A stretch of 64,000 nucleotides of DNA from Pseudanabaena sp. M085S1SP2A07QC. Lineage in GTDB: Bacteria > Cyanobacteriota > Cyanobacteriia > Pseudanabaenales > Pseudanabaenaceae. Location: contig JADBWK010000017.1 in assembly GCA_020404895.1 (NCBI GenBank), positions 16,489 to 80,488 on the forward strand, in the 5' to 3' direction. A program made the position numbers and the translations under genes. Shown one piece after another: positions 1-8,045 of the stretch (position 1 is the first letter of the stretch; each line of letters opens with the position of its first letter). The notes beneath the pieces are model-generated. The model was not told where the DNA came from. It saw nothing but the letters and a program-made list of their open reading frames with translations, and did no database searches.

Positions 1-2
1 GT

Positions 3-3000
3 GAGATTGCGGGACTCAGCGCCGCGGATGCCGCAGGATTTGGCTGGATCAGTGGTATCCATCCTAACGATCGCGAACTAGTCTCAGCAGAATGGAATGA
101 TGCTGTGCAAGCTAACCGACCTTTTTATTTAGAATATCGATTTCTAAATAACCAAGGGCAAATTACTTGGGTTCTTGGGCAGGCGGAGGCTGAACGAGAC
201 GAGAGGAGCGAAATCATCGGCTATGTCGGCACGATTACAGATATTAGCGATCGTAAACAAGCCGAGGCAGCGCTGCAACAACTCAACCAAGAGCTAGAAG
301 CCAAGGTCGAAGAACGCACCCAAGCACTTTGGCAAGTGAATAGTTTGCAAAAAGCTATTCTTGATGGTGCTGACTATGCATTTATTTCCACCGATTTAAA
401 TGGTTTAATTCTGACCTTTAACGAAGCTGCGGAAAGAATGTTAGGCTATAGCGCTTCTGAAGTAATTGGTAAACTCACACCAGCAATTATTCACGAACCG
501 CAGGAGGTAATTAAGAAGGCAGCAATACTCTCATTGGAACTAGAGCAAGATATTCCCATCGGCTTTGAGGTGTTTGTCGCCAAGGCACGTCTAGGTATTG
601 CTAGCGAGGACGAATGGACTTATATACGCAAAGATGGTTCTCGTTTTCCTGTATTGCTATCTGTTACCGCGCTAAAGGATATCAATCAGCAAATTATTGG
701 ATTCCTAGGTATCGCCCAAGATATAAGCGATCGCAAACAGACAGAACTAGAACGACAGCAGTTACTTCAGGAATTATCTAATTTTAAGATTGCATTGGAT
801 CGGTCTGCCATTGTGGCTATTACCGATGCTAAAGGCATAATGACCAACGTCAACGATCTCCTCTGCGAGATCTCTGGTTACACGCGCGATGAACTACTTG
901 GTCAAACCCATCGCATTATCAACTCTGGCTACCATCCCCCTAGCTTTTTTCAAGATCTTTGGCGAACTATTGCTAGTGGTGAAATTTGGCGCGGTGAAAT
1001 TTGCAATCGCACTAAAAATGGCAGTCTGTATTGGATGGAAAGCACGATAGTTCCTTTTTTGGACGAGCAAGGACGACCATTTCAATATCTCGCCATTCGC
1101 TTTGACATTACCCAACGCAAACAAGCTGAGTTAGCTATTCAAGAAAGTGAAACCAGATTCCGCTATTTGGCGGATCATGCGCCTGTGTTAATTTGGATGT
1201 CAGGTTTAGATAAGCTCTGCTTCCACTTTAATAAAACTTGGCTAGACTTTACAGGGCGCACAATGGAGCAGGAATTAGGAAATGGCTGGGTTGAAGGAGT
1301 TCATCCTGACGATTTTCATTTCTGTTTAGATGTCTACACGACTTCCTTTGATATGCGTCAATCCTTTGAGATGGAATATCGTCTCAGAAGATTTGATGGC
1401 GAGTATCGCTGGATGCTAGATACGGGTATACCCCGATTTGATGCCGATGGTGAATTTTTAGGCTATATCGGCACTTGTACTGATATCAGCGATCGCAAAG
1501 CTGTCGAACAAGAGATTTTAGAAAAACAAAAATTTATTCAAAAAATTGCCGAAGCATCGCCGAACATTCTCTATCTCTATGACCTACAAGAGCAATGCAA
1601 CGTATACAGTAATCGTGAAATTGCTTCAGTACTTGGCTACACACCCACTGAGATTCAGTCAATGGGAGGGGCTCTATTCGCGAACTTAATGCATCCCGAA
1701 GACCTTGCGAAAATATCTGACTACTATCAACAAATCAAGGCGGCACAAGAGGGAGAAATCTTTGAAACTGAATATCGGATGCTTCATGCTAATGGCGAAT
1801 GGCGATGGCTCTATAGTCGAGACACAGTATTTAGTCGAGACGATCTCGGACAGATAAAGTTGACCATTGGAACTGCACAGGATATTAGCGATCGCAAGCA
1901 ATCAGAGCAACAACTCAAACAACAACTCACAGCGATCGAAGCGACTGTGGATGGCATTGCGATCCTCAAAGACGACTGCTATATTTACCTAAACTCGTCA
2001 CATGTTAGTTTATTTGGCTATACTCGCCCAGAAGATCTATTGGGCAAAAATTGGAAAATACTCTATTCCCCAGAAGAGTTTCAGCATTTTGAACGCGAAG
2101 TGTTCCCAGTCTTAGGAGCTAACAGACATTGGGAAGGTGAAGCGATCGCTATCCGTAAAGATGGAACTACATTTATTGAGGGGTTATCGCTCACCTTGAC
2201 AGAAGATGGCTTGCTGATTTGTGTATGTCGTGATGTTTCCGCACGCAAAGAACAAGAGGAAGAACTGCTAAACCTCTCTACTCGTCTCACCCTAGCAGCA
2301 AAGTCAGCCGCGATCGGCATTTGGGACTGGGATGTCGTGCAAAATACCCTCACTTGGGATGACCGCATGTATGAGATGTATGGCATCAAATCCAATCAGT
2401 TCACGAGTGTCTATGAAGCTTGGTCAAACAGCTTACATCCAGACGATCGTAGCGTCAGTGAATTGGCACTTCAACAAGCCATAAAGGGTGAAAAAGACTT
2501 TGACCCCGAATTTCGAGTAGTGCATCCCGATGGAACAATCCGCTATATCCAAGGCTATGCAATGCCGCAGCACAACGCGCAGGGTGAAGTGCAGCGTATG
2601 GTTGGAATTAACTTTGACATCACCGATCGCAAACTTGCTGAATCTCAAATCTTGCAAACCACTGCACAGCTTCAAGCTTCCAATCAAGAGCTAGAAGCCT
2701 TTGCATATTCTGTCTCTCATGATTTACGTTCGCCACTGCGGGCGATCGATGGCTATAGCAATGCATTAATAGAGGATTATTATGACAAATTTGATGACGA
2801 GGCGCGAGATTACTTTGAGCGCATCCGTCGCAATGTTAAATGCATGGGAATGTTAATTGATGACTTACTGCGCCTCTCTCGTGTATCGCGATCAGAAATG
2901 CAGTATAGCAATGTTAACCTGAGTGCATTGGTTCAAGAACAAGTAAGTGAACTACAAGTATTTGAGCCTGAACGAGAAGTAGAAGTAGTCATCCTTCCGA

Positions 3001-3371
3001 ACATATTCGTATCGGCTGATCTCACCTTGATGCGAGTTGTGATCAGTAACTTAGTCCAAAATGCTTGGAAATTCACTAGTCATCACGCAACATCATGCAT
3101 AGAATTTGGCATAATGGAGCAAGAAGATCAGTTAATCTACTTTATCCGTGATGATGGTGCAGGATTTGACATGGCATTTGCTAAAATGCTCTTCGGAGTC
3201 TTCCAGCGTCTACATAACACCAATGAATTTGCAGGTACTGGGATCGGTCTGGCAAGCGTACAGAGAGCAATCCATCGACATGGTGGAAAAGTCTGGGCTG
3301 AGGGATTTGTAGAAAAAGGTGCGACAATTTATTTTACAGTGCCGCATACAACGTCTAGAGCAGGAGGCTAA
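3..3371 (+). CDS. Multi-PAS sensor histidine kinase, 5' end outside window
   Basis: The reading frame is open from the first complete codon at 3, and a GTG at 105 lies inside a PAS domain, so the gene starts before the window. About 1,122 codons are visible. Six to seven PAS/PAC units follow one another, each closed by a signature such as DISDRKQAE. A HisKA domain follows with phosphoacceptor His in SVSHDLRSP (codon 2718-2720), then a HATPase domain with N-box NLVQNAWKFT, G1 DDGAGFD and G2 GTGIGLASV. No membrane segment is visible in this part. The HisKA type resembles phytochrome-like cyanobacterial kinases, which usually pair with CheY-like regulators, and such a regulator follows after 3 bp. 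The sensed signal is unknown. Confidence 0.9.
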   Translation, partial: EIAGLSAADAAGFGWISGIHPNDRELVSAEWNDAVQANRPFYLEYRFLNNQGQITWVLGQAEAERDERSEIIGYVGTITDISDRKQAEAALQQLNQELEAKVEERTQALWQVNSLQKAILDGADYAFISTDLNGLILTFNEAAERMLGYSASEVIGKLTPAIIHEPQEVIKKAAILSLELEQDIPIGFEVFVAKARLGIASEDEWTYIRKDGSRFPVLLSVTALKDINQQIIGFLGIAQDISDRKQTELERQQLLQELSNFKIALDRSAIVAITDAKGIMTNVNDLLCEISGYTRDELLGQTHRIINSGYHPPSFFQDLWRTIASGEIWRGEICNRTKNGSLYWMESTIVPFLDEQGRPFQYLAIRFDITQRKQAELAIQESETRFRYLADHAPVLIWMSGLDKLCFHFNKTWLDFTGRTMEQELGNGWVEGVHPDDFHFCLDVYTTSFDMRQSFEMEYRLRRFDGEYRWMLDTGIPRFDADGEFLGYIGTCTDISDRKAVEQEILEKQKFIQKIAEASPNILYLYDLQEQCNVYSNREIASVLGYTPTEIQSMGGALFANLMHPEDLAKISDYYQQIKAAQEGEIFETEYRMLHANGEWRWLYSRDTVFSRDDLGQIKLTIGTAQDISDRKQSEQQLKQQLTAIEATVDGIAILKDDCYIYLNSSHVSLFGYTRPEDLLGKNWKILYSPEEFQHFEREVFPVLGANRHWEGEAIAIRKDGTTFIEGLSLTLTEDGLLICVCRDVSARKEQEEELLNLSTRLTLAAKSAAIGIWDWDVVQNTLTWDDRMYEMYGIKSNQFTSVYEAWSNSLHPDDRSVSELALQQAIKGEKDFDPEFRVVHPDGTIRYIQGYAMPQHNAQGEVQRMVGINFDITDRKLAESQILQTTAQLQASNQELEAFAYSVSHDLRSPLRAIDGYSNALIEDYYDKFDDEARDYFERIRRNVKCMGMLIDDLLRLSRVSRSEMQYSNVNLSALVQEQVSELQVFEPEREVEVVILPNIFVSADLTLMRVVISNLVQNAWKFTSHHATSCIEFGIMEQEDQLIYFIRDDGAGFDMAFAKMLFGVFQRLHNTNEFAGTGIGLASVQRAIHRHGGKVWAEGFVEKGATIYFTVPHTTSRAGG

Positions 3372-3374
3372 ATC

Positions 3375-3797
3375 ATGGCAATGCAAGCGACCATCTTATT
3401 AGTTGAAGATAATCCCGATGATGAGCGTTTGGCTGTTAGAGCATTACGTCGAGCCAATATCTCTGCGGAAATCCTCATCGCTCGTAATGGAGAAGAAGCT
3501 TTAGCCACAGTTTTTAATGTAAATTGTCTTCCTATCGTTATGATTTTAGACTTAAAATTGCCAAAAATTGATGGTCTGGATGTTTTAAGAGCTATTCGAG
3601 CTAATGCACAAACTCGTCTACTACCCGTAGTAATCCTCACTTCATCAAGTGAACAGCGGGATATTATTGACAGCTATGACCTAGGGGCAAATAGCTATGT
3701 TCGGAAACCAATTGAATTTGATCGATTTACCGACGCTGTGGGGCAATTGGCAATTTACTGGACAAGTATTAATGAACCAATAACTCTAGAAAGATAA
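3375..3797 (+). CDS. CheY/Rcp1-like single-domain response regulator
   Basis: This 140-residue protein consists of one receiver domain and no output domain. It has the acidic pair in LLVEDNPDDE, phosphoacceptor Asp59 in ILDLKLPKIDG, the conserved Ser/Thr region ILTSSS and Lys111 in YVRKP. The NPDDE motif and length match the Rcp1 family, partners of phytochrome-type kinases. The ATG follows the kinase stop by 3 bp, preceded by GGAGG inside the kinase end, so the two genes are translationally linked and likely form a pair. It would relay phosphate to another protein rather than to DNA. Confidence 0.9.
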   Translation: MAMQATILLVEDNPDDERLAVRALRRANISAEILIARNGEEALATVFNVNCLPIVMILDLKLPKIDGLDVLRAIRANAQTRLLPVVILTSSSEQRDIIDSYDLGANSYVRKPIEFDRFTDAVGQLAIYWTSINEPITLER

Positions 3798-3800
3798 TCC

Positions 3801-4240
3801 ATGGTTGATGTTCTAAACGTTTTAATAGTTGAAGATAGTGATGATGATGCGCTTCTGGTCGTTCGAGAGTAACATCGTGGAGATTTTAGCGTTGAATGCG
3901 AGCGAGTGCAGACCTCTGAAACAATTCATCAGGCTCTGAATAAGTGAACTTGGGATGTGCTCATTTCTGATTATCATCTACCTGAAATTACAGCGCCTGA
4001 AGTATTCGAGATCCTCCAGCAAAGACAGCTCAATCTACCCTTTATCGTCATTTCAGGAAAAATCAATGAATCTCTGGCAATTGAGCTTATGCGGCAAGGG
4101 GCGAGTGACTACTTGCAAAAAGATAACTTAAAACGACTGCCCGAGTCGGTACGTCGCGGCAAAATTCGCATCCTGATGATCTACAGAAAGCCACCTTGGC
4201 TTTAGAACAACGCCAATTCAATTATGAAATGCAACGATGA
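3801..4240 (+). pseudogene. Decayed response regulator with two in-frame stops and a frameshift
   Basis: Beginning at ATG 3801, 3 bp after the previous gene, the frame encodes a receiver start (LNVLIVEDSDDDALLVVRE). It is then interrupted by TAA at 3870-3872 and TGA at 3945-3947. The same frame continues as a receiver core (DVLISDYHLPEI, PFIVISGKI, GASDYLQKDNL). Near 4160 the homology shifts to the +1 frame (LQKATLALEQRQFNYEMQR), ending at 4240. That tail resembles the helical linker before PAS, GGDEF or kinase domains, so the ancestor was probably a longer hybrid protein of the same signalling operon. Each stop could come from one substitution, which fits recent decay. Confidence 0.8.
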
Positions 4241-4251
4241 ATAATATCAAT

Positions 4252-4343
4252 AGGATTTACGCAAAAGCACGCCAATGTAGGGGAAATTCATGAATTGCCC
4301 CTACATTGCGATAAGGATTTCAATATAGTTTTGCGTAAGTCCT
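4252..4343. mobile_element. 92-bp MITE-like element, ACTTACGCAAAA type, copy 1
   Basis: The ends are inverted repeats (AGGATTTACGCAAAA at 4252-4266, TTTTGCGTAAGTCCT at 4329-4343). The inside carries another inverted repeat, AATTCATGAATT, flanked by G/C runs. A second copy with the same ends and the same core lies at 32387-32477. It has no coding capacity. The structure fits a non-autonomous element moved by a transposase encoded elsewhere. Confidence 0.7.
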
Positions 4344-4396
4344 AACCCAAAGGATTTTAAAGTCACAAAATGGCTAAGCCATTTTGTGACTTGGTA

Positions 4397-5284
4397 TTAT
4401 ATAGCTATCGTTTCGTGGAAATAAGTGTAATCTAGATAGCGATGTCCATCATTTCCCATATGAATCACATCGACAAAACGGCGATCGAACATGAGGTTGC
4501 GTGCTGCATAAAAGTGTCGAGCGTGAAGCGTACCCTCAACTGTTTCATCCACACCAGTCAGCGACACGAGAATTTGGGCATGTAATCGTTCCATTGATTC
4601 TAAAGTCAAACCATACAAAGGACTACTTTGATCGATCATATGCATGACTGTCCATGACAGTAAAAAGACAGGAGAATGATCGCGCACTAGTTTTAGTTCA
4701 TGCAAACGCCGCATCATCTGCCCTTCTTCTGTTACTTCATCGATCATTAGATAAACACTCAGTTTCGCTTCGAGAATATTATTGCGTCGCTCGTTAGCAG
4801 TACGAAATGTGAGGGTGGGAATGCCGTTGTAGTCGTGAATTGTCGCGACGCGGCTAAACATTACACGGGAAGAAGATTTAGCAAATCTAGTAAAAGCTAT
4901 TCCCGTGATCACCGCAAATAACATCAAACTTGCGATCGATTCTAGGGTAACCAGCAGATTAGCATAAAGTGTTTGGGGATTCATTACTCCATAGCCAATG
5001 GAAGCAAGGGTCTGAACACTAAAGAAAAAAGCTTCCATAAAGCCTACTTTTGGGATGCCTGCGATCGCATTGGCATCGAGCAAATAGAGAACAGCAAAAA
5101 ACGCATTGAGGAAGATATCAAATCCCACCACGATCCCCACAAATCCAATCCAAGGAATTGTTAACAAGAGATGATAAGGATCGCGAAAATAAGAATGCCA
5201 AGAGTTTCCGCCGACAACTTGTAGAACGCCATCACGCTGTTCTAATTTGATTACAGGACGATGGAGGTTACGTTTGATTCTCAT
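4397..5284 (-). CDS. KirBac-like inward-rectifier potassium channel
   Basis: The 295-residue protein has two membrane helices (about 38-68 and 105-132) around a pore loop with filter TLASIGYG (residues 93-99), close to the TVGYG of KirBac channels. An all-beta cytoplasmic domain follows (about 140-290) with typical features such as LSWTVMHMIDQSSPLYG. Family knowledge predicts a tetrameric potassium channel in the plasma or thylakoid membrane gated by the C-terminal domain. It is divergent from sfsA, with 85 bp between the start codons. The length is normal for the family and nothing is broken. Confidence 0.88.
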   Translation of the reverse strand: MRIKRNLHRPVIKLEQRDGVLQVVGGNSWHSYFRDPYHLLLTIPWIGFVGIVVGFDIFLNAFFAVLYLLDANAIAGIPKVGFMEAFFFSVQTLASIGYGVMNPQTLYANLLVTLESIASLMLFAVITGIAFTRFAKSSSRVMFSRVATIHDYNGIPTLTFRTANERRNNILEAKLSVYLMIDEVTEEGQMMRRLHELKLVRDHSPVFLLSWTVMHMIDQSSPLYGLTLESMERLHAQILVSLTGVDETVEGTLHARHFYAARNLMFDRRFVDVIHMGNDGHRYLDYTYFHETIAI

Positions 5285-5369
5285 ATTAACTTACTGTCAA
5301 AGTGACTTTCTCTTCATGTTAATATGGTCAGCGCCTTGCGCCGTTCATATCAAACTAATTCAACTAAAA

Positions 5370-6083
5370 ATGTCACAAGTCCATACTTACGCTGATCTCA
5401 TCTCAGGTCGTTTGGTCAGCCGTTATAAAAGGTTCTTTGCCGATATAGAACTAGATAATGGTGAACTAATTACTGCGCATTGTGCTAATACTGGACCGAT
5501 GACAGGTGTCTGCAAAGTTGGCAGTCCTGTTTTGATTTCTCATCATTCCAATCCTAAGCGTAAACTTGCGTATAGTTGGGAAGCAATTTATTTAGATGAA
5601 CAATGGATTGGGATTAATACGAGTCTTCCCAATCATGTGATCGGAAATATGCTCGATCGCCATTTACTTCCAGAGCTAGAAACCTATACCGATGTAAAGG
5701 GTGAAGTTAGCTATGGTAACGAAAAGAGTCGGATTGATTTCCTCTTGACTGATAGTGCTACTGCTAAAAGAACCTATGTAGAAGTTAAAAATACGACTTG
5801 GTGTAAGGGTAACTTAGCTTTATTTCCTGATACGGTGACAACAAGAGGACAAAAACATTTACGTGAATTGATGTCAGTGATTACAGAAGATACATCTGCT
5901 GCTTTAATTTTCTTTATCAATCGAGGGGATTGCGATCGCTTTGCCGCAGGAGCAGAAGTCGATCCCGAATATGCAAGGCTTTTAAAAGAAGCGATCGCTA
6001 AAGGTGTGAAGGTATTACCCTGTCGATTTGCGATCGAGCCGACGAAAATTACATACTTAGGCTTAGCAGATTTAGAAATTTAG
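5370..6083 (+). CDS. sfsA: SfsA, DNA/RNA nuclease family protein
   Basis: A 237-residue protein that I recognise as SfsA. The N-terminal OB-like part carries HCANTGPMTG and the C-terminal nuclease-like core carries RIDFLL, YVEVKNTTW and FPDTVTTRGQKHL, the conserved family blocks that contain the PD-(D/E)XK-like acidic and lysine residues. The family was first named as a sugar fermentation stimulation protein, and its cellular role is unsettled. The frame extends to 5247, but the 41 extra residues look nothing like SfsA and overlap the divergent channel gene, so ATG 5370 is chosen. Confidence 0.92.
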   Translation: MSQVHTYADLISGRLVSRYKRFFADIELDNGELITAHCANTGPMTGVCKVGSPVLISHHSNPKRKLAYSWEAIYLDEQWIGINTSLPNHVIGNMLDRHLLPELETYTDVKGEVSYGNEKSRIDFLLTDSATAKRTYVEVKNTTWCKGNLALFPDTVTTRGQKHLRELMSVITEDTSAALIFFINRGDCDRFAAGAEVDPEYARLLKEAIAKGVKVLPCRFAIEPTKITYLGLADLEI

Positions 6084-6092
6084 CTCAAAAAC

Positions 6093-6177
6093 AGTAGTCA
6101 TAAGCGACGCTTCGCGTCGCCTATGACTACTCAAAAAAAATAGAGGAGGCGCAAAGCGTCTCCTCTATTTTTTTGAG
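6093..6177. repeat. Two adjacent palindromes, possible bidirectional terminator after sfsA
   Basis: A hairpin at 6093-6131 (arms AGTAGTCATA/TATGACTACT) is followed by one at 6132-6175 (AATAGAGGAGgcgcaaagcgTCTCCTCTATT) that ends in a T-run on both strands. The second looks like a bidirectional intrinsic terminator. Both belong to the palindrome family found throughout the window, with centres rich in GCG/CGC. Confidence 0.7.
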
Positions 6178-6185
6178 TTAAGCAG

Positions 6186-6272
6186 TTACGCATCTGTAAA
6201 AGGTTTAACGATTTTCCAGAATGTGTAAGGAACACCAAGACTCAAAACAAAACAAACTGCTAGTTCTGCCAT
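6186..6272 (-). CDS. Possible 28-residue single-span membrane protein
   Basis: A short frame starts with ATG (complement of 6270-6272) and ends with TAA. The product has an acidic start (MAEL), a hydrophobic stretch (LAVCFVLSLGVPYTFW) and a short polar tail (KIVKPFTDA). That is the layout of the tiny one-helix subunits of cyanobacterial photosystem, cytochrome b6f or NDH complexes, but I do not recognise the family. There is no strong Shine-Dalgarno sequence. An AT-rich TATACA-type box lies about 30 bp upstream. It ends just before the terminator hairpin at 6132-6175, as expected for an expressed gene. Confidence 0.4.
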   Translation of the reverse strand: MAELAVCFVLSLGVPYTFWKIVKPFTDA

Positions 6273-6387
6273 ATGTCAAGAGACAAGTTTTGTATAAGTA
6301 AGTTTTTGATCAATAGCAGAGGCTGCTAGATAGATCCCTCATGATACAGCCTTTTCTCAATTTTTGCTATATCCAGTTGGGGGATAC

Positions 6388-6511
6388 CAGGGCAACCGCA
6401 TAAAAAATAGACAGCTTACGCAGTAAGGATTTCAATCCTAAGTATTTTTACTCACTGATTTCTAGACTGCCTGATAGTTAAGGATTTCAATTTTTTTATG
6501 CGGTTGCCCTG
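6388..6511. mobile_element. 124-bp MITE with perfect 20-bp inverted ends and flanking duplication
   Basis: Perfect terminal inverted repeats (CAGGGCAACCGCATAAAAAA at 6388-6407 and its complement at 6492-6511) bound a non-coding core. The 9-mer GGGGGATAC is present at 6379-6387 and again at 6513-6521, one base beyond the right end, which looks like a target-site duplication. The core has two AAGGATTTCAAT motifs, also seen in the element at 4252. Confidence 0.75.
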
Positions 6512-6684
6512 TGGGGGATACAAAGTGGATCGCACAGCGCTCCACTATATCCACTATATTTGTTGCTAAATTTTTTCGCCAAACTATCCAACTTGTGATA
6601 GTCTGTCTCCCTGACGGGGTTACTCAGAAAACCAAGTAAAAAACTAAGTAAATAAATCGTTTCTCACACAAGGAAGTGATATCA

Positions 6685-7212
6685 ATGAAAAATATAACTA
6701 ACTTAAATAAAATTTTGATCAGCTTGACTGCATTGGGATGCATGTCAGCTATCGCAGCAGTTCCCTCAGCTCAAGCTCAGCCTGCTTATGGCAGCTACGT
6801 AGGCGCAGGTGCTAGTTTTGGCTTTACAAGCGGCAATTCTGCCGCAGGTGAAAGCTCTCGCACCTCTGTTCTAATTTCAGCTCGCTATAAGTTTTTAGAA
6901 CTCCCTATTTCGATCAGAACCCAGATTTTAGTTGGAAATAGCACCGCAGTTGTCCCAACAGTTTCCTTCGATGTGCCATTAAACTTCGATACAGATGTTT
7001 ATATTGGTGCAGGTGTAGCGCTTTCTAATACTGTGGATACGACACCTGTTGGTAACAAAAATAGCTTTGTAATTCAACCTGGTATTGACTACACAGTACC
7101 TAATAGTAACCTTGTCCTATTTGGCAATGTGCTCTTTGCCTTCGATGCCTATCGCAATTCGCCTGGAACATCGGCAACTTCTTTACAAACTGGTTTGGGT
7201 TTACGATTCTAG
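6685..7212 (+). CDS. Secreted outer-membrane beta-barrel-like protein
   Basis: The product is about 175 residues with a signal peptide (basic start, hydrophobic core, cleavage probably after PSAQA). The mature part has alternating hydrophobic strands rich in Gly, Ser and Thr and ends in an aromatic residue (GLGLRF), as outer-membrane barrels do. I infer a small 8-stranded OmpA/OmpW-like barrel; the exact family is not recognised. The frame opens with GTG at 6676, but AAGGAAG at 6670-6676 is well spaced for ATG 6685, so that start is preferred. A strong terminator follows at 7245. Confidence 0.65.
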   Translation: MKNITNLNKILISLTALGCMSAIAAVPSAQAQPAYGSYVGAGASFGFTSGNSAAGESSRTSVLISARYKFLELPISIRTQILVGNSTAVVPTVSFDVPLNFDTDVYIGAGVALSNTVDTTPVGNKNSFVIQPGIDYTVPNSNLVLFGNVLFAFDAYRNSPGTSATSLQTGLGLRF

Positions 7213-7244
7213 AAAAGGCTAATTTGATTATGTCGCCAAAAAAC

Positions 7245-7279
7245 AAACTAAAGGCAGCTCCAAGAGCTGCCTTTAGTTT
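7245..7279 (+). terminator. Intrinsic terminator after the beta-barrel gene
   Basis: Perfect stem AAACTAAAGGCAGCT / AGCTGCCTTTAGTTT around a short CCAAG loop, followed by T-rich sequence, 33 bp after the stop codon. Confidence 0.8.
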
Positions 7280-7323
7280 TAGCAATTTTCATTTTTATAG
7301 TTGTAGTCAATGGTCTTAGGATA

Positions 7324-7508
7324 AATCAAAAACCAAGAATTGATTGGCGGCGCGAAGCGCCGCCAATCAATTCTTGGTTTTTGATTCACAAAGTGGCGCA
7401 GCCTCTTTGTGCTTAGGTATAAAATCAGTTTTGATTAAAGTCTGCCTTTGGCGGACTTTAATCAAAACTGATTTTGGATTTTTTAACGCTGTAGGTACTG
7501 AAAAATCC
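7324..7508. repeat. Cluster of stacked palindromes upstream of hfq
   Basis: Four hairpins fill most of this gap: a 63-bp palindrome at 7324-7386 (arms AATCAAAAACCAAGAATTG, centre GGCGGCGCGAAGCGCCGCC), a stem at 7387-7411 (CACAAAG/CTTTGTG), a 55-bp palindrome at 7421-7475 (arms AAAATCAGTTTTGATTAAAG) and a looser stem at 7476-7508. The first is nearly identical to 23029-23083, including flanks such as TTGTAGTCA. Confidence 0.8.
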
Positions 7509-7558
7509 AAAATCGGTTTCATAATGATAGTATTCGTAAAACTGCCATAGGTAAGACG

Positions 7559-7783
7559 ATGAGCGCACCAACAGCAACTAAAATCGGACTCAATACGGCG
7601 CTGCCAAGTATTCGCCGCATTCATGCCATTATTCGCGACAAAAACGAAGTCCAAGTCAAGCTAACCACAGGTGATGAATTGCGTGGCAAGCTTGTTTGGA
7701 TTGACGATCAATGTATTTGCATGGATGCATCTGGACATAAGATCGTGATTTGGCAACATGCGATCGCCTTCATCAAAGGCTAA
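7559..7783 (+). CDS. hfq: Cyanobacterial Hfq (Sm-like) protein
   Basis: A 74-residue Sm-fold protein. The segments LPSIRRIHAIIRDKNEVQV, KLTTGDELRGKLVWID and IWQHAIAFIKG line up with the Sm1 and Sm2 motifs of cyanobacterial Hfq. In this group the RNA-binding faces are poorly conserved, and Synechocystis Hfq acts through type IV pili and motility rather than as a classical sRNA chaperone. The ATG is preceded by AGGTAAG. It stands alone between a hairpin cluster and a HEPN-like gene. Confidence 0.85.
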   Translation: MSAPTATKIGLNTALPSIRRIHAIIRDKNEVQVKLTTGDELRGKLVWIDDQCICMDASGHKIVIWQHAIAFIKG

Positions 7784-7907
7784 CTAACTTTTGAGATCTG
7801 CGCAAAGCTAGGTGTAATTGTGTAAGGCTCACATGCAGCGTGAGCCTTAGCTAGATAATTTGTTAGCAGCGCAAAGCGCTGTAACTAAATAGATTCTTTG
7901 AGGATGT

Positions 7908-8004
7908 ATGGTTGCGACACCACAATCTATTGTGAAATCTCCACTCCTCATCAAGTGGGAAAAATTGGATTAATCCCGATCAATTACCTCAAGCTGAAAT
8001 CTAA
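7908..8004 (+). pseudogene. Possible N-terminal remnant of a Uma2-type gene
   Basis: ATG 7908 opens a 21-codon frame (VATPQSIVKSPLLIKWEKL, then a stop). This looks like the start of cyanobacterial Uma2/DUF820 proteins, which often begin MVATP and then have TWEKLP. A neighbouring frame continues NWINPDQLPQAEI to 8004. Too short for certainty; it could be chance. A small hairpin family member (CTGCGCGAAGCGCTG) follows at once. Confidence 0.3.
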
Positions 8005-8045
8005 TAAGGGCTGCGCGAAGCGCTGCTCTTATTAACGAGTAAATC

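Noticed and set aside
3957..4205. 82-codon frame as a separate gene
   Set aside because: It is the same frame as the regulator pseudogene from 3801, restarting after its second stop; it lacks the receiver's acidic N-terminus.
5247..5369. N-terminal extension of sfsA
   Set aside because: Not SfsA-like, overlaps the divergent channel gene, and the family starts near ATG 5370.
7344..7654. Frames on both strands through the hairpin cluster
   Set aside because: They translate palindromic repeat DNA and have no recognisable protein pattern; hfq explains the right end.
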